Positions 8,434 to 17,940 of a DNA stretch of 64,000 nt are shown in pieces. Source of the stretch: JANQPX01 sp041398025 (GTDB lineage Bacteria; Pseudomonadota; Alphaproteobacteria; Geminicoccales; Geminicoccaceae). Made by a program: the position numbers and the translations under genes. The stretch is from NCBI GenBank assembly GCA_041398025.1, contig JAWKVM010000010.1, positions 114,570 through 178,569 on the forward strand. Reading direction: 5' to 3'. How positions within the stretch are numbered: position 1 is the first letter of the stretch; each line of letters begins with the position of its first letter. The notes under the pieces are model-generated. The model was not told the DNA's origin. It searched no databases and saw nothing but the letters and a program-made list of their open reading frames with translations.

Positions 8434-9589
8434 CCGGCAGGACGATCAGGACATGGCGACCCTGCTCGCCGCCGCCTACGGCTCCGATGCCGGCTCGGTG
8501 ACGCCGCCGATCTACCAGACCTCGCTCTTCACCTTCGAGAGCTTCCAGGCCTTCGAGGACCGCATGGCCGGGCGAAGCGACCGGGCGATCTACACCCGCG
8601 TGCAGAACCCGACCGTCGCCGCCTTCGAGGCGATGATGGCAGCGGCCGAGGAGGGCGAGGCCGCGGTCGGTTTCGCCTCCGGCATGGCGGCGATCTCTTC
8701 GACCCTGTTCGCCTTCTTGAAGCCGGGGGATAGGGTCGCCTGCATCGAGCATGTCTACCCGGACAGCTACCGCCTGTTCGAGCGGATGCTCAGGCCATTC
8801 GGCATCGATGTCACCTACCATCCGCTCAGGGCCTTCGAGGACGAGCCCGATCTGCTCGACGGGGCGAGCCTCGCGTTTCTCGAAAGCCCGAGCTCGGTGG
8901 TGTTCGAGGTGATGGACCTCGCCAAGGTCGCGGCTCACGCCCGCCGCCACGGCACGCTCACCGTGATCGACAACAGCTGGGCGAGCCCCGCCTTCCAGCG
9001 CCCGCTGACCTCCGGCATCGACGTCGTGCTCCACTCCGCCTCCAAATATATCGGCGGCCACTCGGACACCGTGGCCGGCGTGGTGATCGCATCCGCAGCA
9101 CGGATCGGGCAGATTCGCGACCTGACCCTGCCGCTGCTCGGCGCCAAGCTCGCGCCGTTCGAAGCCTTTCTGCTCGCGCGCGGCCTGCGCACGCTGAAGG
9201 CGCGCATGCGCCAGCATCAGGCGACCGCGGATCTGTTCGTCGACCGGCTCGCGTCGCTCGACTGCGTCACCGCGATCCACGCGCCCGGCCCCAACAGCGT
9301 TCCGGGGCTGCATGGCCGCTCCGGCCTGATGTCGATCGAGGTCGATGACGGCATCGACATCCCCCGCCTTTGCGATGCCCTTCGTCTGTTCAAGCTCGGC
9401 GTGAGCTGGGGCGGGTTCGAGAGCCTGATCCTGCCGGCCCGGGTCGCCCTTGCGCAGGTGGGTGAGCAAAATTCGCTGCAGCGCTTCGGCGTCTCGCCGA
9501 AGCTCCTTCGCCTCAGCCTCGGCCTGGAGGACGGCGAGGATCTCTGGGAGGATTTCGTGACGGCGCTGGAGAGCAGCAAAGCGTCGTGA
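8426..9589 (+). CDS. Cys/Met-metabolism PLP-dependent lyase (cystathionine beta/gamma-lyase family)
   Basis: A 387-residue fold-type I PLP enzyme of PF01053. The PLP-binding lysine is in HSASKYIGGHSD. The aspartate that holds the pyridine ring is in VIDNSWASPAFQRPL. The substrate-binding YTRVQNPTVAAFE and GFASGMAAISS segments are also typical. Family members cleave or form C-S bonds of cystathionine, methionine or related thioethers. The setting inside a GntR/sugar-transport operon is odd for methionine metabolism and may mean a different amino-acid-like substrate. It starts inside the preceding gene and ends 35 bp before the binding-protein gene. Confidence 0.85.
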   Translation: MADRQDDQDMATLLAAAYGSDAGSVTPPIYQTSLFTFESFQAFEDRMAGRSDRAIYTRVQNPTVAAFEAMMAAAEEGEAAVGFASGMAAISSTLFAFLKPGDRVACIEHVYPDSYRLFERMLRPFGIDVTYHPLRAFEDEPDLLDGASLAFLESPSSVVFEVMDLAKVAAHARRHGTLTVIDNSWASPAFQRPLTSGIDVVLHSASKYIGGHSDTVAGVVIASAARIGQIRDLTLPLLGAKLAPFEAFLLARGLRTLKARMRQHQATADLFVDRLASLDCVTAIHAPGPNSVPGLHGRSGLMSIEVDDGIDIPRLCDALRLFKLGVSWGGFESLILPARVALAQVGEQNSLQRFGVSPKLLRLSLGLEDGEDLWEDFVTALESSKAS

Positions 9590-9624
9590 AACGATGTGGA
9601 CAACCAAAAACAGTGGAGGACAGC

Positions 9625-10887
9625 ATGAAAAAATTTCTGACCGGCGCCAGCCTGGCGGCGCTCCTGCTGAGCGGGACGGCGCATGCCGAAACCACGCTCC
9701 AGCTGGTCGAGGTGATCACCAGCCCGCAGCGGACGGAAATCCTGGAGGGCATGATCGCGAAGTTCGAGGAGGCGAACCCGGACGTGAAGGTCGAGGTGAC
9801 CTCGCTGCCCTGGGGCCAGGCCTTCGAAAAGCTCGCCACCATGGTCCAGGGCGGCCAGATCCCGGATGTGGTCGAGATGCCGGACCGCTGGCTCTCGCTC
9901 TACGCCAATAACGACCAGCTGGTCGACCTCGCCCCCTATATGGAGGGCTGGCCGGACGCATCAGAGCTGAACGACCGCGCGCTCCAATATGGCAGCTACG
10001 TCAAGGACACCATGTATATGGTGCCCTACGGCTTCTATCTGCGCGCCATGTTCTGGAACAAGAAGCTGTTCGCCGAAGCCGGCCTCGATGGCCCGCCCGA
10101 GACCATGGACGATTTCATGGAGGCGTCCAAGGCAATCTCGGCCCTCGACGGCAAGACCGGCTATTGCCTCAGAGGCGGTCCCGGCGGCGCCAATGGCTAT
10201 GTCATGATGATGGCCAACATGATGGGCCATGACGATTATTTCGACGCCGAGGGCAACAGCAGCATCAGCAGCCCGGAGGCGATCAAAGGCCTGCAGTTCC
10301 TGGTGGACATGTACCAGAACGGCTATGTCCCGAGGGACAGCGTGAACTGGGGCTTCAACGAGATCGTCGCCGGCTTCTATTCCGGCACCTGCGCCATGCT
10401 CGACCAGGACCCGGACGCGCTGATCGCGATCAAGGAGCGCATGGACGAGGCGGACTTCGCGGTCGCCCCCATGCCCCTCGGCCCCGCCGGCAAGAGCTTT
10501 CCCACGATCGGCTATGCCGGTTGGGCGATGTTCGGCGCGTCCGAGCACAAGGACGAGGCGGCGGCGCTCATCGGCCACCTCTCCTCGCGCGACAGCAATC
10601 TGGAATGGGCGAAGTTCGTCGGCGTCATCCCGATCCACCAGGGTGCGGAGCAGGACCCGGCCTTCACCGGCCCGCAATTCGAAGGCTGGTTCACCGAGAT
10701 GAACGATTCCCGCTGGAAGCCCACGGTGATGCCGACCTATCTCGAAGAGTTCGCCTATTTCGCGGATGTCATGGCGGTGCAGGGCGGCCAGGAGCTGCTG
10801 CTCGGCGAGCGCAGCGCCGAAGACGTCGCCAATGAATGGGCCACCTATCTCGGCGACGCCCAGAAAAAATGGCTCGCAGCCCAATAG
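9625..10887 (+). CDS. ABC transporter sugar-binding protein
   Basis: A periplasmic extracellular solute-binding protein of family 1 (PF01547 type), 420 residues from ATG 9625. The signal peptide is MKKFLTGASLAALLLSGTAHA with probable cleavage after HA. The mature part begins ETTLQLVEVITSP and contains the typical FEEANPDVKVEVTSLPWGQ and GYCLRGGPGGANGY segments. The frame opens at 9586, but ATG 9625 is preceded by GTGGAGGACAGC with a good Shine-Dalgarno and starts the signal peptide. It is followed by two overlapping permease genes. The ligand is probably a mono- or oligosaccharide, or a sugar acid given the dehydratase downstream. Confidence 0.9.
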   Translation: MKKFLTGASLAALLLSGTAHAETTLQLVEVITSPQRTEILEGMIAKFEEANPDVKVEVTSLPWGQAFEKLATMVQGGQIPDVVEMPDRWLSLYANNDQLVDLAPYMEGWPDASELNDRALQYGSYVKDTMYMVPYGFYLRAMFWNKKLFAEAGLDGPPETMDDFMEASKAISALDGKTGYCLRGGPGGANGYVMMMANMMGHDDYFDAEGNSSISSPEAIKGLQFLVDMYQNGYVPRDSVNWGFNEIVAGFYSGTCAMLDQDPDALIAIKERMDEADFAVAPMPLGPAGKSFPTIGYAGWAMFGASEHKDEAAALIGHLSSRDSNLEWAKFVGVIPIHQGAEQDPAFTGPQFEGWFTEMNDSRWKPTVMPTYLEEFAYFADVMAVQGGQELLLGERSAEDVANEWATYLGDAQKKWLAAQ

Positions 10888-11840
10888 GTGGCGGGGCCAC
10901 CAGCCCGGACTTGACGGTGGATGCTCGGCCTCTTCGCGAGGCCGGGCATCGGCCGCGGCGCTTCGGGGTGGTGCTGGAGCCCTATTTGTACCTGAGCCCT
11001 GCCCTGGTGCTGATCGCGCTGGTGATGGTCGTGCCGCTGGTGGTCGGGCTCTCCTATGCCTTCCAGAACATCGCGATCCTGAACCCGTTCAAAACGGGCT
11101 TCGTCGGCCTCGCCAACTTCGAGACCCTGCTGTTCGCGGACAAGGTCTTCTGGCGCTCGCTCCTGAACACCGTCTGGTGGACCGCGGGCTCGCTCGCCTT
11201 CCAATTCTTCCTCGGCCTCGGTCTGGCCATGCTGCTGAACCGGCCTTTCGCCGGCCGGCGTATCGTCCAGGCGATCGTCTTTCTGCCCTGGGCTGTCCCG
11301 ACCTTCCTCTCCGGCCTGACCTTCGCCTGGCTGTTCAACCCGGTGGTCGGTCCCCTCCCCCACTGGATGGCCGCCCTCGGCATGCTGAGCGAGCCCTACA
11401 ATATCCTGGGCGATCCGGCGCTCGCCATGTGGGGTCCGATCACCGCCAATGTCTGGTTCGGCATTCCCTTCTTCGCCATCACCCTGCTCGCCGCCCTGCA
11501 GGCGATCCCGAACGAGCTCTACGAGGCCGCCGCCATCGACGGTGCCACGGCGTGGCAGGGCTTCGTCAAGGTGACCCTGCCCTTCCTCGCCCCGATGATC
11601 GCGATCACGGTGCTGCTGCGCACCATCTGGATCTCGAATTTTGCGGACTTGGTGGTGGTCATGACCGGCGGCGGTCCGGCCAACGCCACCCAGATCCTGC
11701 CAAGCTATATTTTCACCACCGCCTACAAAAAACTCGATTTCGGCTACGCCTCGGCGATCGCGACGGCCTTGCTGCTGCTCCTCTTCCTCTATGCCGCGGT
11801 CCTGATCCAGATGCGCAAGCGCCTGCCGGACACGACATGA
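10869..11840 (+). CDS. Sugar ABC transporter permease, MalF/UgpA type
   Basis: The protein has about six transmembrane helices after a cytoplasmic N-terminal stretch rich in Arg. The EAA loop that contacts the ATPase reads ELYEAAAIDGATAWQGF with the downstream ITLPFLAP-like segment (VTLPFLAPMIAITVL). The ATG at 10869 overlaps the 3' end of the binding-protein gene by 19 bp. A start upstream at 10836 is possible but lies in its coding region. The stop overlaps the next permease start (ATGA), a sign of translational coupling. Confidence 0.88.
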   Translation: MARSPIGGGATSPDLTVDARPLREAGHRPRRFGVVLEPYLYLSPALVLIALVMVVPLVVGLSYAFQNIAILNPFKTGFVGLANFETLLFADKVFWRSLLNTVWWTAGSLAFQFFLGLGLAMLLNRPFAGRRIVQAIVFLPWAVPTFLSGLTFAWLFNPVVGPLPHWMAALGMLSEPYNILGDPALAMWGPITANVWFGIPFFAITLLAALQAIPNELYEAAAIDGATAWQGFVKVTLPFLAPMIAITVLLRTIWISNFADLVVVMTGGGPANATQILPSYIFTTAYKKLDFGYASAIATALLLLLFLYAAVLIQMRKRLPDTT

Positions 11841-12685
11841 GCATGGCCCCCACCCTCTCCCGATCGCTGCTGAGGATGCTTGGCCACAGGGCGGCCATCC
11901 TCCTCTATGTGGGCTTCGCGCTGTTTCCGCTGTTCTGGCTGATCAAGATCGCGGTCACGCCGGACAAGCTCCTCTACAGCGAAGGCATCAGGCTCTGGCC
12001 GTCGGCGACGACTTGGGCGAATTTCGATTTCGTCCTGCTGCAGAGCGACTTTCCCGCCTTCTTCGGCAATTCGCTGATGGTCTCCTTCGGCACGGCCGTC
12101 ATGGTCACCCTGATCGCGTCGGGCGCCGGCTATGCCTTCTCCCGCTTTCGCTTCGGCGGCAAGGCGGCCGTGGTCGGCATCATGCTCCTGACCCAGATGT
12201 TCCCGCTGGTGATGCTGATCGCCCCGATCTACCGCCTGATGACCCCGCTCGGCCTGACCGACAGCCTCCTCGGCCTGATCGTCGTCTACACCGCCTTCAA
12301 CGTGCCGTTCGCGACCTTCCTGATGCAGTCCTTCTTCGACGGCATTCCGAAGACGCTCGAAGAGAGCGCGATGATCGACGGCTGCACCCGCTTTTCCGCC
12401 CTCTGGCGCATCATCTTCCCGCTCACTTTGCCCGGCATGGCCGCGACCCTCGGTTTCGTCTTCACCGCCGCCTGGTCCGAGCTCCTGTTCGCGCTGATGC
12501 TGATCAACAGCGAAGAAAAAATGACCTTCGCCGTCGGCCTCCTCACCTTCGTCTCCAAGTTCTCGGTCGACTGGGGCCAGATGATGGCCGCCGCCGTCCT
12601 CGCCCTGATCCCGGCCTGCCTGTTCTTCGCCTTCATTCAGCGCTACCTCGTCCAGGGCCTGACCGCCGGCGCGGTCAAGGGGTGA
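11837..12685 (+). CDS. Sugar ABC transporter permease, MalG/UgpE type
   Basis: The 282-residue inner-membrane protein has a first helix AILLYVGFALFPLFWLI, a long periplasmic loop, and an EAA motif TLEESAMIDGCTRFSALWRI followed by IFPLTLPGMAATLGF. It is the second half of the importer heterodimer. No nucleotide-binding subunit follows or lies anywhere in the window, so the complex must borrow a shared ATPase (MsmK/UgpC type) encoded elsewhere. Start and stop of the neighbouring genes overlap by 4 bp. Confidence 0.88.
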   Translation: MSMAPTLSRSLLRMLGHRAAILLYVGFALFPLFWLIKIAVTPDKLLYSEGIRLWPSATTWANFDFVLLQSDFPAFFGNSLMVSFGTAVMVTLIASGAGYAFSRFRFGGKAAVVGIMLLTQMFPLVMLIAPIYRLMTPLGLTDSLLGLIVVYTAFNVPFATFLMQSFFDGIPKTLEESAMIDGCTRFSALWRIIFPLTLPGMAATLGFVFTAAWSELLFALMLINSEEKMTFAVGLLTFVSKFSVDWGQMMAAAVLALIPACLFFAFIQRYLVQGLTAGAVKG

Positions 12686-12842
12686 GGCGCACGCGACGGT
12701 CATCAAGCGCCTCGCGGTCGAGCTCGAGACACCCGAAATTCCGTCTGACGACCTCGTCGCCGTCAGTTTGCTGCCTGCCGTCCCGCGTTTCGTGATAACG
12801 AGGAAAGGATAGAAAACGAGCCGGTCGATCAGGGAGGACGGA

Positions 12843-14036
12843 ATGAAAATCAGCAAGGTGAGGGTGCGCGAGATCGAAGGGGTGATGCCGACCGACGGTC
12901 CGTTCTGGGAGGAGCGGCTGCTGCGCCCGATCGACATCTACCCGGACTACCGCGCCGAGATGCCGCCCTGGGGCGGCGAGCAGGTCGACGACACGCATTT
13001 CCGCCTGAAGCAGTGGTTCGTGCAGATCGAGGCTGATGACGGCAGCCACGGCATCGCCGGCCCCATCTGGCCGGACGCGGCACGACTGGTCCTGACCCAG
13101 CTCAGGCCGATCGTCATGGGCAAGGATCCGCTCGCCACCGAGCTGCTCTGGGACCAGATGCACCGCCTGCAGGTCCACGGCCGCCAGGGCGATGCGATGA
13201 TCGCGCTCTCGGCCGTCGACTGCGCCCTTTGGGACCTGAAGGGCAAGGTGCTGGGCCAGCCGATCTGGCGCCTCCTCGGCGGTCCGACCCGAGACGAGGT
13301 TCCCGCTTACGCCTCGATGCTCGGCTACAACGTCACCGATATGGGCCTCGTGCGCGAGCGCGCACAAGCGGTCAAGGAGCAGGGCTACAGCGCGCAAAAA
13401 TGGTTCTTCCGACACGGTCCGATGAGCGGCCATGACGGCATGAAGCTCAATGTCGCGCTGGTGCGCACGCTGCGCGAGACGCTGGGCGATGACTACGACA
13501 TCATGCTGGACTGCTGGCAGAGCATGAACCTCGACTACGCGGTCGACCTCTGCGCGCGCATCGAGGAGTACCGCCCGCGCTGGCTGGAGGAAGCCTTCAT
13601 GCCGGACCGCATCGACAGCCATGTGAAGCTGAAAGCCAAGACCAGGATCCCGCTCTCGGGCGCCGAGCACGAATACACCCGCTGGGGCTTCAAGCGCTTC
13701 GTCGAGAAGGACGCGCTCGACATCCTGCAGCCGGACATCTACTGGTGCGGCGGCCTCTCCGAAACCCTGAAGATCGCCGCCTATGCCACGGTCCACGACC
13801 TGATCGTGATCCCGCACGGCCACTCGACGCCGATCGGCATCCATTTCTCGGTCGCCCAGTCGCCGATCCACACGCCGTACCAGGAATATCTGATCAAGTG
13901 GAACCTGATCAACCAGCACTTCCTGGCGCATCCGTTGCACCCGGTGAACGGCATGATCGGACTGCCGTCAGCACCCGGCGCGAACATGGAGCTGGATCAG
14001 GACAAGATCGAAAAGGAGCGGGATCTCGAGATCTGA
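12843..14036 (+). CDS. Enolase-superfamily sugar-acid dehydratase (mandelate racemase / rhamnonate dehydratase-like)
   Basis: A 397-residue protein with the capping domain and modified TIM barrel of the MR/MLE group. Probable Mg ligands are the acidic residues in IMLDCWQSM, WLEEAFMP and LSGAEHEYTRWG. The catalytic His is in IPHGHSTPIG. A KWFFRHGPMSGHDGM segment resembles the L-rhamnonate dehydratase branch. It most likely dehydrates an aldonic acid brought in by the upstream ABC importer, giving a 2-keto-3-deoxy sugar acid. It follows the permease by 157 bp and is the last gene of the cluster. A GGAGGACGGA Shine-Dalgarno precedes the ATG. Confidence 0.82.
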   Translation: MKISKVRVREIEGVMPTDGPFWEERLLRPIDIYPDYRAEMPPWGGEQVDDTHFRLKQWFVQIEADDGSHGIAGPIWPDAARLVLTQLRPIVMGKDPLATELLWDQMHRLQVHGRQGDAMIALSAVDCALWDLKGKVLGQPIWRLLGGPTRDEVPAYASMLGYNVTDMGLVRERAQAVKEQGYSAQKWFFRHGPMSGHDGMKLNVALVRTLRETLGDDYDIMLDCWQSMNLDYAVDLCARIEEYRPRWLEEAFMPDRIDSHVKLKAKTRIPLSGAEHEYTRWGFKRFVEKDALDILQPDIYWCGGLSETLKIAAYATVHDLIVIPHGHSTPIGIHFSVAQSPIHTPYQEYLIKWNLINQHFLAHPLHPVNGMIGLPSAPGANMELDQDKIEKERDLEI

Positions 14037-14098
14037 CACCAACCCGCCTTGGAAGTGATCGATTTGCCGATCGACCTCGCCGGGTAGCTGAAGAGGAG

Positions 14099-14185
14099 CT
14101 CTTAACCCGCTGTTAACCTCGCACTGCTACGCCTTTTGTTGGTCCATGCGATCCTGGGAATCCATCTGTCCGCCGGAAAGGGTGC
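14099..14185. repeat. Palindromic intergenic repeat, copy 1 (left half only)
   Basis: The outer CTTAACCCG end (14101-14109) and left arm GGTCCATGCGATCCTGGG... (14141-14163) match the other copies. The loop then breaks off into an IS481-type terminus at 14186, and no right arm follows. The element sits just after the dehydratase gene. Confidence 0.75.
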
Positions 14186-15269
14186 GGAATTATGTAGCAA
14201 ATACACCTAGTACACTGACGCATTCACAGGATTCACATGGTCGCCGAGATATGCGATACTATTCGCATGTCTCCTAGCCGTTCAGTCCTGTGGTGTGGTG
14301 ATAGGGGAGATCGGCACATCTGGAGGGATGAACTTTGGGCCAGCTTCTACACGGCAGCGCCGGAACGACGGAGGCGTCAGTCCGACGACGGTGCAGAAGT
14401 GGAAGAAGCGTGACTTCGTGACGGACGCACGGATGGGGCCGAAGGACCGTCGATCGACGGTCCTTTCCATCGAGCAAGAGGCGGCTGCATCGTGTTTCGC
14501 CGTCATACGCTGCTGCCGATCGATGACTGCCTCTGCGCCCTGCAGCCCTCGATCCCGACACTGACACGATCCTCGCTGCATCGTTTGTTCCAGCGGCCCA
14601 AGCCTTGAATTTTGGGCATCAGTCGGCTGGCGGATGTTCGTGACAGGCCATCAAGATCGAAGTTCAAGGCCTATGCGATCGGTTACGTTCACATCGACCC
14701 ACAAGCTGACACTGGGCCGAGGTCCGAACCGAAGAAGGCAGGCTCCACCTGTTCGTTGGTATCGATCGAACCTCCAAGCTCGTCTTCGCCAGGCTGGAGC
14801 CCAAGGCCACCCGCATGATCGCCTGCCAGTTCCTGCGCGACCCGATCGACGCGTTCCCCTATCGACTGCACACCGTCCTGACCGACAACCGCGTCCAGTT
14901 CCGTCATCCACCGCGCTATCGCGATGGGCCGACAGCAAAGTTCGCCGGCCATCCGTTCGAGCGCATCTGCGCAGAAAATCGGATTGAGCACCGCCTGACC
15001 AAGCCAAACCGCCCATGGACCAATGGCCAAGTCGAACGCATGAACAGGACATCAAGGACGCCACGGTCAGACACCGAACGCTTCCTCGCGCGTCTTCGTC
15101 GTGCTCAAGGGGCAGTATTTCGGGGTGGGCAAAGCCGACAATCATGCCAGGCGGCTCAAGACGCTACGCGGGCTTAAACCCTGCGAGTCCGTCATTCAAC
15201 AATCGACGAAACAGCCAAAACGATCCAACACTGATCCGTCAAACCACACCACGGGACTCAACAGCTAAT
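14186..15269. mobile_element. Decayed IS481-family insertion sequence(s)
   Basis: The left boundary GGAATTATGTAGCAAATACACC is nearly the same terminus as at both ends of the 54444-57217 element. On the plus strand, fragments of an IS481-type DDE transposase occur in different frames. They include an N-terminal helix-turn-helix piece GVSPTTVQKWKKRDF, the catalytic region HTVLTDNRVQF, and HRLTKPNRPWTNGQVERMNR, the family's most recognisable motif. The gene ends near 15269 with HTTGLNS. It is full of frameshifts and inactive. At 14278-14300 the minus strand encodes HTTGLNG and stop, so the first 100-odd bases appear to be the 3' end of a second copy in the opposite direction. I see no matching right terminus. 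Confidence 0.75.
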
Positions 15270-15470
15270 CAATGAGTCTGAGTATGCCTGCACATTAACA
15301 TCAAAGGGTAGCAGAAACCATTTGAACTTGACAGAACTCGATCTATACAACCTCAGGGAGATGTTTGACGACATCGAATGAAACAACGAGCGCCAGCCTT
15401 GAAACACGCCCTTCGGCATGCTCAAAGGAGCCAAGCCCTCGCGTTTTCAACGAGTTGATCTCTACCGCCC

Positions 15471-16215
15471 GTGACCATCAGCAGCCTTTTCGCCCTTCTC
15501 ATCGCTCCCTTCGTCGGCAGTTTTCTGGGCGTGGTGATCGACCGGCTGCCGGAAGGTCGCCCGATCCTTTGGGGCCGGTCGACCTGTGATCATTGCGGGC
15601 GGTTGCTGAAGCTATGGTCGTTGATCCCGCTGGTGAGCTACCTGCTGCAGCGTGGGCGGTGTCGGGAATGCGGGAAAAAATCTCGGGGTTTATCCGCTGG
15701 TCGAGGTTTTGGCGGTCGCGGCCGCCCTTTCGGCCGTGCTGCTGGTGCCGGGCTGGCCGCTCTGGGCGAGCCTGTATCTGGGGTGGAGTCTGCTCGTCCT
15801 CGCATGGATCGACGCGCGCCAAAAATTTCTGCCGGATGTGGTCAATCTGCCGCTGATCCCGGTGGGGCTGGTCGTCACCCTGCTGCTGGCGCCGAGCCTG
15901 CTGCCTGCCCATCTGATCGGCGCGGTGCTCGGTTTTTCGGCCCTCGCCGCCATTGCCTGGGGCTACCGCTGGTGGCGCGGACGGGACGGGCTCGGGCTTG
16001 GGGATGCCAAGCTGTTCGCGGCGGCCGGCGCCTGGCTCGGCTGGCAGGCGCTGCCGGGCGTGCTGCTCTGTGCGGCGCTCGCGGCGCTGACTGTCGCCTT
16101 GGCGCGCTCTGCAATCGGCGGTAGGGTGCAGGCAACTGATGAGATCGCGTTCGGGCCCTATCTGGCGCTGGCGCTCTGGGCCGGCTGGCTGCTCGGCCCC
16201 CTCACCTTCTGGTAG
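15471..16215 (+). CDS. gspO: Prepilin peptidase GspO/PilD, reading frame broken at an A6 run
   Basis: An inner-membrane aspartic protease that cleaves and N-methylates the pseudopilins encoded downstream. The first part (from GTG 15471) has the GSFLGVVIDRLP segment and two CxxC pairs (CDHC, CREC) of the zinc-binding loop. The second part, in another frame, has YPLVEVLAV, the first catalytic Asp in WIDARQKFLPD, and the second in GLGLGDAKLFAAAG. The frames join at the A6 run 15675-15680: five A would restore CGKNLGVYPLVE. This is a real mutation, a sequencing slip, or transcriptional slippage. Joined length is about 247 residues, normal for the family. It stops 6 bp before gspE. Confidence 0.8.
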
Positions 16216-16221
16216 CGGATC

Positions 16222-17940
16222 ATGACGGATGCCACGGCGGTAACGGTAGAGGACGGCGAGACCTTCGATCAGGCGCTCGGCCGGCTCCTGATCGAGGCCG
16301 ACAGGCTGGATGCCGCGGGTCTGCAGCGGGCGGAGCGGGCGCGGCAGGCGGGCGGCGAGCCGCTGCATCTGCTGCTGCCCAAGCTCGGCATGGTCTCGGA
16401 ACAGGCCATGGCGGAAGCGCTCGCCGAGGCGCTGGACCTGCCGCTCGTCACGGCCTCGGACTATCCCGACATGCCCGTGCGCGGCGACAGCCTGCGCGTC
16501 AGTTTTCTGAAGGCCTCGCGCATCCTGCCGCTGGACGAGACCGAGGCGGCGCTGGTGGTCGCAGTCGCCGATCCCCGGGACGAGGACGCGATCAAGGCGC
16601 TTCGCCTGTTCGCGAACAAGCCGATCGAGGTCCGGGTCGGCGTGCCCGCGGATATCGAAGGCGCGCTGGATCGCCTCTACGGCCAGAGCGAGACGGCTGA
16701 CAACATCGTCGAGGATGCGGCGCTCTCGGGCGATCTCGATCCGGTCGACGACATCCAGCGCCTGCGCGATCTCGCGAGCGAGGCGCCCGTCGTGCGCATC
16801 GTCAACCGCATGATTTCTCGCGCGGTCGAGCGCCAGGCATCGGACATCCATATCGAGCCCTTCGAGCAGGGTCTGCGCATCCGCTATCGCATCGACGGCA
16901 TCCTGCAGGAGGGCGAGCAGGTGCCGCGCGAGCAGCATGCGGCGCTGATCTCGCGCCTCAAGATCATGGCCAATCTCAACATCGCCGAGCGCCGCCTGCC
17001 CCAGGACGGCCGCATCAAGCTCGCGGTGCGCGGGCGCGACATCGATCTGCGCATCGCGACCATGCCGATCATGCTGGGCGAGGCGGCCGTGCTGCGCATC
17101 CTGGATCGCGGCAGCGTGCAGCTCGATTTCGAGAAGCTCGGCTTCTCCGCTGATGCACTCAAGGCCTATCGCAGCGCCATCGAGCGCCCGAACGGCATCG
17201 TCCTGGTGACCGGCCCGACCGGCAGCGGCAAGACCACGACGCTCTACACCTCGCTCGACGAGATCAACGGCGTCGAACGAAAGATCCTGACGGTCGAGGA
17301 TCCGATCGAATATCAGCTCGCGGGCATCAACCAGGTGCAGATCAAGCCGCAGATCGGCCTCACCTTCGCCCATGTGCTGCGCGCCATGCTGCGCCACGAC
17401 CCGGACGTGATCATGGTCGGCGAGATCCGCGATCTCGAGACGGCGGAGATCGCGATCCAGGCGGCGCTCACCGGCCATCTGGTTTTTTCGACATTGCACA
17501 CCAACAACGCCGCCGGCACGCTGATGCGCCTGATGGACATGGGCGTCGAGACCTATCTGATGGCGTCGACGCTCAACGCGGTGGTCGCGCAGCGCCTCGT
17601 CCGAAAGCTCTGCACGACCTGCCGCGAGGAATTCGAGCCGCTCCCCGAAATGCTCGAGCAGCTCGGCCTGGAGCTCTGGCAAGTCAAAAAAACATGGCGG
17701 GCGGTGGGGTGTGAGGCGTGCCGGCAGACCGGCTATCGCGGCCGCCTCAGCATCAACGAGGTGATGGTGATGACCGACGCGATCCGTCAGGCGGTGCTCG
17801 GCGGCACGGATGCCCATGCGCTGCACCGGATCGCCTGCGAGAGCGGCATGCGGCCGATGTTCCAGGACGGCATCGACAAGGTCAAGGCCGGTGTCACCAC
17901 GGTCGAGGAAGTGCTGCGCGTGACCCGCGAGGGGGCCTGA
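16222..17940 (+). CDS. gspE: Type II secretion ATPase GspE
   Basis: The cytoplasmic secretion ATPase that powers pseudopilus assembly, 572 residues. It has an N-terminal MshEN/N1E-like domain (residues 20-150), then N2E with ASDIHIEPFEQGLRIRYRID. Walker A is GPTGSGK (331-337), followed by an Asp box (LTVEDPIEY), Walker B (DVIMVGEIRDLETA) and a His box (LVFSTLHTNNA). The zinc-binding tetracysteine loop (CTTCREEF ... CEACRQTGYRG) is intact. It lies between gspO and gspF with almost no spacing, so it is part of the gsp operon. Confidence 0.95.
   Translation: MTDATAVTVEDGETFDQALGRLLIEADRLDAAGLQRAERARQAGGEPLHLLLPKLGMVSEQAMAEALAEALDLPLVTASDYPDMPVRGDSLRVSFLKASRILPLDETEAALVVAVADPRDEDAIKALRLFANKPIEVRVGVPADIEGALDRLYGQSETADNIVEDAALSGDLDPVDDIQRLRDLASEAPVVRIVNRMISRAVERQASDIHIEPFEQGLRIRYRIDGILQEGEQVPREQHAALISRLKIMANLNIAERRLPQDGRIKLAVRGRDIDLRIATMPIMLGEAAVLRILDRGSVQLDFEKLGFSADALKAYRSAIERPNGIVLVTGPTGSGKTTTLYTSLDEINGVERKILTVEDPIEYQLAGINQVQIKPQIGLTFAHVLRAMLRHDPDVIMVGEIRDLETAEIAIQAALTGHLVFSTLHTNNAAGTLMRLMDMGVETYLMASTLNAVVAQRLVRKLCTTCREEFEPLPEMLEQLGLELWQVKKTWRAVGCEACRQTGYRGRLSINEVMVMTDAIRQAVLGGTDAHALHRIACESGMRPMFQDGIDKVKAGVTTVEEVLRVTREGA

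Noticed and set aside
10766..11836. An upstream extension of the second sugar permease gene to 639 codons
   Set aside because: The added part is the first permease read in the wrong frame. The ATG at 11837 with 4-bp overlap gives the normal length and first helix.
14274..14581. Minus-strand open frames of 97 and 99 codons
   Set aside because: They lie in decayed IS481 DNA. Only a short C-terminal transposase tail is meaningful, and it is recorded with the mobile element.
15499..17826. A 775-codon antisense frame opposite gspO and gspE
   Set aside because: It mirrors the coding constraint of gspE, is rich in His/Arg/Asp/Gln without any family motif, and ignores the intact sense genes.
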